Assembly: GCA_934402315.1 (NCBI GenBank)
Contig: CAKRTS010000008.1
Coordinates: 61,794 to 125,793 of the forward strand
From: an uncultured Acetatifactor sp.
GTDB taxonomy: Bacteria > Bacillota > Clostridia > Lachnospirales > Lachnospiraceae
Direction: 5' to 3'
DNA: 64,000 nucleotides
The translations under genes and the position numbers were made by a program. Below, one piece after another: positions 61,954 through 64,000 of this stretch. Each line of letters begins with the position of its first letter. Position 1 is the first letter of the stretch. Under the pieces are notes generated by a model that saw nothing but the letters and a program-made list of their open reading frames with translations, ran no database searches and was not told the DNA's origin.

Positions 61954-61978
61954 TACGGTTTTCTTGAAATCGGTTGTA
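61954..61978 (-). promoter_or_regulatory. Possible ECF-type autoregulated promoter
   Basis: TACAAC (61978-61973) and CGTA (61957-61954) are 15 bases apart on the minus strand. This resembles AAC-N15/16-CGT promoters of ECF sigma factors. Confidence 0.4.
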
Positions 61979-62008
61979 ATATGCAGAAGATTTTTTAATA
62001 GACCGGCA

Positions 62009-62043
62009 GCGGCGAACTGGCAGTTGCTGCGCCGGTTCGCCGC
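62009..62043. other. GC-rich hairpin in intergenic region
   Basis: GCGGCGAAC (62009-62017) and GTTCGCCGC (62035-62043) pair exactly around 17 bases that can themselves fold (GGCAG/CTGC). On the plus strand it is followed by TTGTTGAATTTTT, but no rightward gene precedes it. Its role is unclear. Confidence 0.45.
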
Positions 62044-62087
62044 TTGTTGAATTTTTATCTGTGTTCCCTACCGTGCATATGTATTAT

Positions 62088-62112
62088 CCCATGATTGCTT
62101 CTCAATCATGGG
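62088..62112 (-). terminator. Perfect hairpin at the end of the phospholipase-like gene
   Basis: CCCATGATTG and CAATCATGGG pair exactly around five bases and include the stop codon of the phospholipase-like gene. The tail is ATAATACAT rather than a T run, so terminator activity is uncertain. Confidence 0.4.
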
Positions 62113-62783
62113 ATTGATGTCCATTCGGACGTTTTCTGTTTTAGAATAAGGTCATTATCCCATGCACAGTCATAGCCATTTATTCCTTCTTTTCCATTTT
62201 CCAGGTCTTCCAATTCCCGCATGCAATCTTCCACTGCCTCCGCAATGTACTCGTCGGTCATTTCCCTCGTAAAGAAAAAAATATCCCCGTCCTCGACCGG
62301 CAGAAAATATGAATCTATGCTTTCCCGCAGATCTTTCAGTTCAAAGGTGCATAGCCTGTTCAGCGCTTCCTTTTCAAAATCCGACGGTATCACAAGCTCA
62401 TTCCGCAACTGATACTTCTGTATCACATAGGCATTGCCGATCTCATAGTCTCTGTGAAGCCTGTCTATATTCCCCGGTATCATCGGATTCCAATGATATT
62501 TGTCATACACAAAGTGCCTGTAAACCACATCCTGCACAAGATGAAGATAATAGCCAAGATACAGATCATCCGTCTTCATCAGGTCTCCAAACAGCTTTCT
62601 GTAGCCTTCAAAATCATATGTTTTCTTCTGCCCTCCGGCAACGGTTATTTTCATATGGCTGCTGTCATAATCGCAACCTGCATCTGGAAGAACCGCTCCC
62701 AGCTTCAGGCGGTCAGGATTTTCAAACTTTCTTTTCTTGATAATTTCGCATGTAATTGCATAATGAATTATGCTGGATGCCAT
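62106..62783 (-). CDS. Zinc-dependent phospholipase C-like protein
   Basis: The 225-residue protein resembles the short zinc-dependent phospholipase C/S1-P1-nuclease-like family common in Lachnospiraceae. It begins MASSIIHYAITCEIIKKRKF, has LGAVLPDAGCDYDSSH and contains YLGYYLHLVQDVVYRHFVYD, where His and Asp could bind metal. There is no signal peptide, so it probably acts in the cytosol and may not be a true phospholipase. AGGAG lies eight bases before the ATG at 62783. Confidence 0.65.
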   Translation of the reverse strand: MASSIIHYAITCEIIKKRKFENPDRLKLGAVLPDAGCDYDSSHMKITVAGGQKKTYDFEGYRKLFGDLMKTDDLYLGYYLHLVQDVVYRHFVYDKYHWNPMIPGNIDRLHRDYEIGNAYVIQKYQLRNELVIPSDFEKEALNRLCTFELKDLRESIDSYFLPVEDGDIFFFTREMTDEYIAEAVEDCMRELEDLENGKEGINGYDCAWDNDLILKQKTSEWTSIP

Positions 62784-62845
62784 CGTGTTTTCTCCTGTTA
62801 TCCTCTGATTCGTCATTCGTTACTTTCCAGATAAATTTCCTGTAT

Positions 62846-63928
62846 TTATTCACTATCCAATTCCTTTTCGATTTCCTCGATAGATGGTAAGCTGCTACGC
62901 AATTCTACAGGTAAAGATTTTTCAATCTGACTTTTCCATTCTGCCACACCTATCGGATTCTGATAACCGCTCAACGAATACTCTACAACCGTTTCATTTT
63001 TACCCTTTACTAACAGCAATCCAATTGTAGGTTTATCATCCGGGTGACGTAAAATATCATTCACTGCATTCTGATACATATTCAATTGACTGATAAAACC
63101 CGGTTCAAAATCACAGGCTTTCAGTTCGATTACAACATAGCAACGTAATTTGAGGTGGTAGAATAAAAGGTCTATATAAAAATCCTGCCCTCCAACCTCC
63201 AAATGAACCTGTCTGCCAACAAATGCAAATCCTTGTCCTAATTCTAACAAAAATTTCTGGATATGTTCGGTCAGTTTTCTTTCAATCTCCACTTCACGTC
63301 TTGGCACATCTGTTCCCAAAAAATCAAATAAATATGGATCTTTAAATACTTGATTTGCCATATCAGAATCCGTTGGAGGAAGCGCAACTTCAAAGTTATT
63401 TACACTCTTCCCACTACGCTCCATCAAACAACTTTGAATCTGTAACTCCAAAATGGTACTGCTCCAACCATTTTCAAGCGTTTTGTAGGCATACCAAATC
63501 CGGCTTTCTTCATTATCTAATTTATCTAGCAATTTAATATTTGTCCGCCAAGGTATTTGTGCAACAACCCGTTGCACAATTTCAAAATCTGGCCAGCATT
63601 CCGCAAATTTACGCATGTACTTAATATTTCTAGGAGAAAAACCTGACATATCAGGAAAAGCATCTTTTAAATCTTTTGCCATTCTGTCAATTACTTTTGC
63701 TCCCCATCCTTCTTTCCCCTGTTTTTCTAATATAGCTTTACCTATATTCCAGTATAAACAAATCATGCTTGAATTTGCATTCAAAACGACAGATACTCTC
63801 TGCCTTCTAATTTCACTCTTTATTTCTTCTATAAATTGCAAATAATTATCACTCATTTCGGTAAGCTTTGGAGCAACTGGGAAAAGCGCTCCTTCTTTAT
63901 TCTTACCCATATGGTTTCGATTATCCAT
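62846..63928 (-). CDS. YhcG-family PD-(D/E)XK nuclease
   Basis: The 360-residue protein matches the YhcG/DUF1016 family. It has an N-terminal helical DNA-binding-like domain (VVLNANSSMICLYWNIGKAI, RNIKYMRKFAECWP, IPWRTNIKLLDKL). A C-terminal PD-(D/E)XK nuclease domain has FYIDLLFYHLKLRCYVVIEL followed by K. Members have been linked to DNA repair, restriction and mobile element control, with no settled role. The start at 63928 has GGGG at seven bases. The 72 bases beyond it to the window end hold no supported gene. Confidence 0.85.
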   Translation of the reverse strand: MDNRNHMGKNKEGALFPVAPKLTEMSDNYLQFIEEIKSEIRRQRVSVVLNANSSMICLYWNIGKAILEKQGKEGWGAKVIDRMAKDLKDAFPDMSGFSPRNIKYMRKFAECWPDFEIVQRVVAQIPWRTNIKLLDKLDNEESRIWYAYKTLENGWSSTILELQIQSCLMERSGKSVNNFEVALPPTDSDMANQVFKDPYLFDFLGTDVPRREVEIERKLTEHIQKFLLELGQGFAFVGRQVHLEVGGQDFYIDLLFYHLKLRCYVVIELKACDFEPGFISQLNMYQNAVNDILRHPDDKPTIGLLLVKGKNETVVEYSLSGYQNPIGVAEWKSQIEKSLPVELRSSLPSIEEIEKELDSE

Positions 63929-64000
63929 AAATATACCCCGTCTTTCTGCGAAAGACACCAATGTGTCATGAAACACAGGATCTGTCCTTCGCTATCTAAT

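Overview
The window reads as chromosomal DNA of an anaerobic gut-type Firmicute, most likely the family Lachnospiraceae. Supporting signs are strong AGGAGG-type ribosome binding sites, mixed ATG/GTG starts, TTGACA-N17-TATAAT promoters, a HemZ-type oxygen-independent coproporphyrinogen dehydrogenase, the MoxR-DUF58-transglutaminase cassette, the VTC/DUF4956/Cthe_2159-like cluster, and a DUF5717/DUF5716-like gene pair that I associate with Lachnospiraceae. I see no rRNA, tRNA, CRISPR array, intact transposon or prophage. Family names are recognised from sequence by eye; no search was run.

Layout. 1-3.6 kb: two tandem, ATGA-overlapping paralogues of a modular secreted protein (the left one leaves the window), a 65-residue XRE regulator, and a small unknown gene. 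The last two leftward transcription units have promoters built on the same palindrome. 3.6-11.3 kb: an Rpn-family remnant, a BlaI-like repressor, a LytTR regulator, an erythromycin-esterase-like protein, and a complete Bce-type bacitracin/peptide sensing and detoxification module (RR-HK-ATPase-permease) with a recognisable operator. 11.3-20 kb: an accessory stretch with a flavodoxin, two TetR regulators, a lipoprotein, a duplicated unknown gene (one copy broken), a PAP2 phosphatase, a DUF998 protein, an ANT(6)-like aminoglycoside nucleotidyltransferase and a Phd/ParE-type toxin-antitoxin pair. 20-34 kb: a conserved leftward block of apt, relA/spoT, MBL hydrolase, MoxR ATPase, DUF58, transglutaminase and hemZ, preceded by HdeD-like and SEC-C genes, a LysR regulator and purA. 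34-39.5 kb: a VTC-domain protein, DUF4956 protein and Cthe_2159-like surface lipoprotein, divergent from an OmpR/HK pair. 39.5-42.5 kb: purF-purB.

42.5-49.5 kb holds the best candidate for an undescribed system: a four-gene operon encoding a 1190-residue DUF5717-like protein, an actin/Hsp70-fold-like DUF5716-like protein, a helical TPR-like protein and a coiled-coil membrane protein. Its promoter lies inside the terminator hairpin of the upstream GntR-ABC-CPBP operon (49.5-52.4 kb). 52.5-57.6 kb: a SpoIID-like protein, a duplicated two-gene unit (small protein plus HipA-like kinase) in which each copy has lost a different gene with a GNAT gene between, and a chemoreceptor split by a frameshift at a nine-base homopolymer. 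57.8-64 kb: a large hybrid histidine kinase, an ECF-type sigma factor with its anti-sigma-like partner, a phospholipase-C-like protein and a YhcG-family nuclease.

Two themes recur. Signal transduction is dense: three response regulators, three histidine kinases, and TetR, LysR, GntR, BlaI, XRE and ECF regulators, many with visible operators. Several genes carry clean internal deletions (near 3.7, 15.1-16.1 and 55.7 kb), which suggests ongoing decay of accessory genes.
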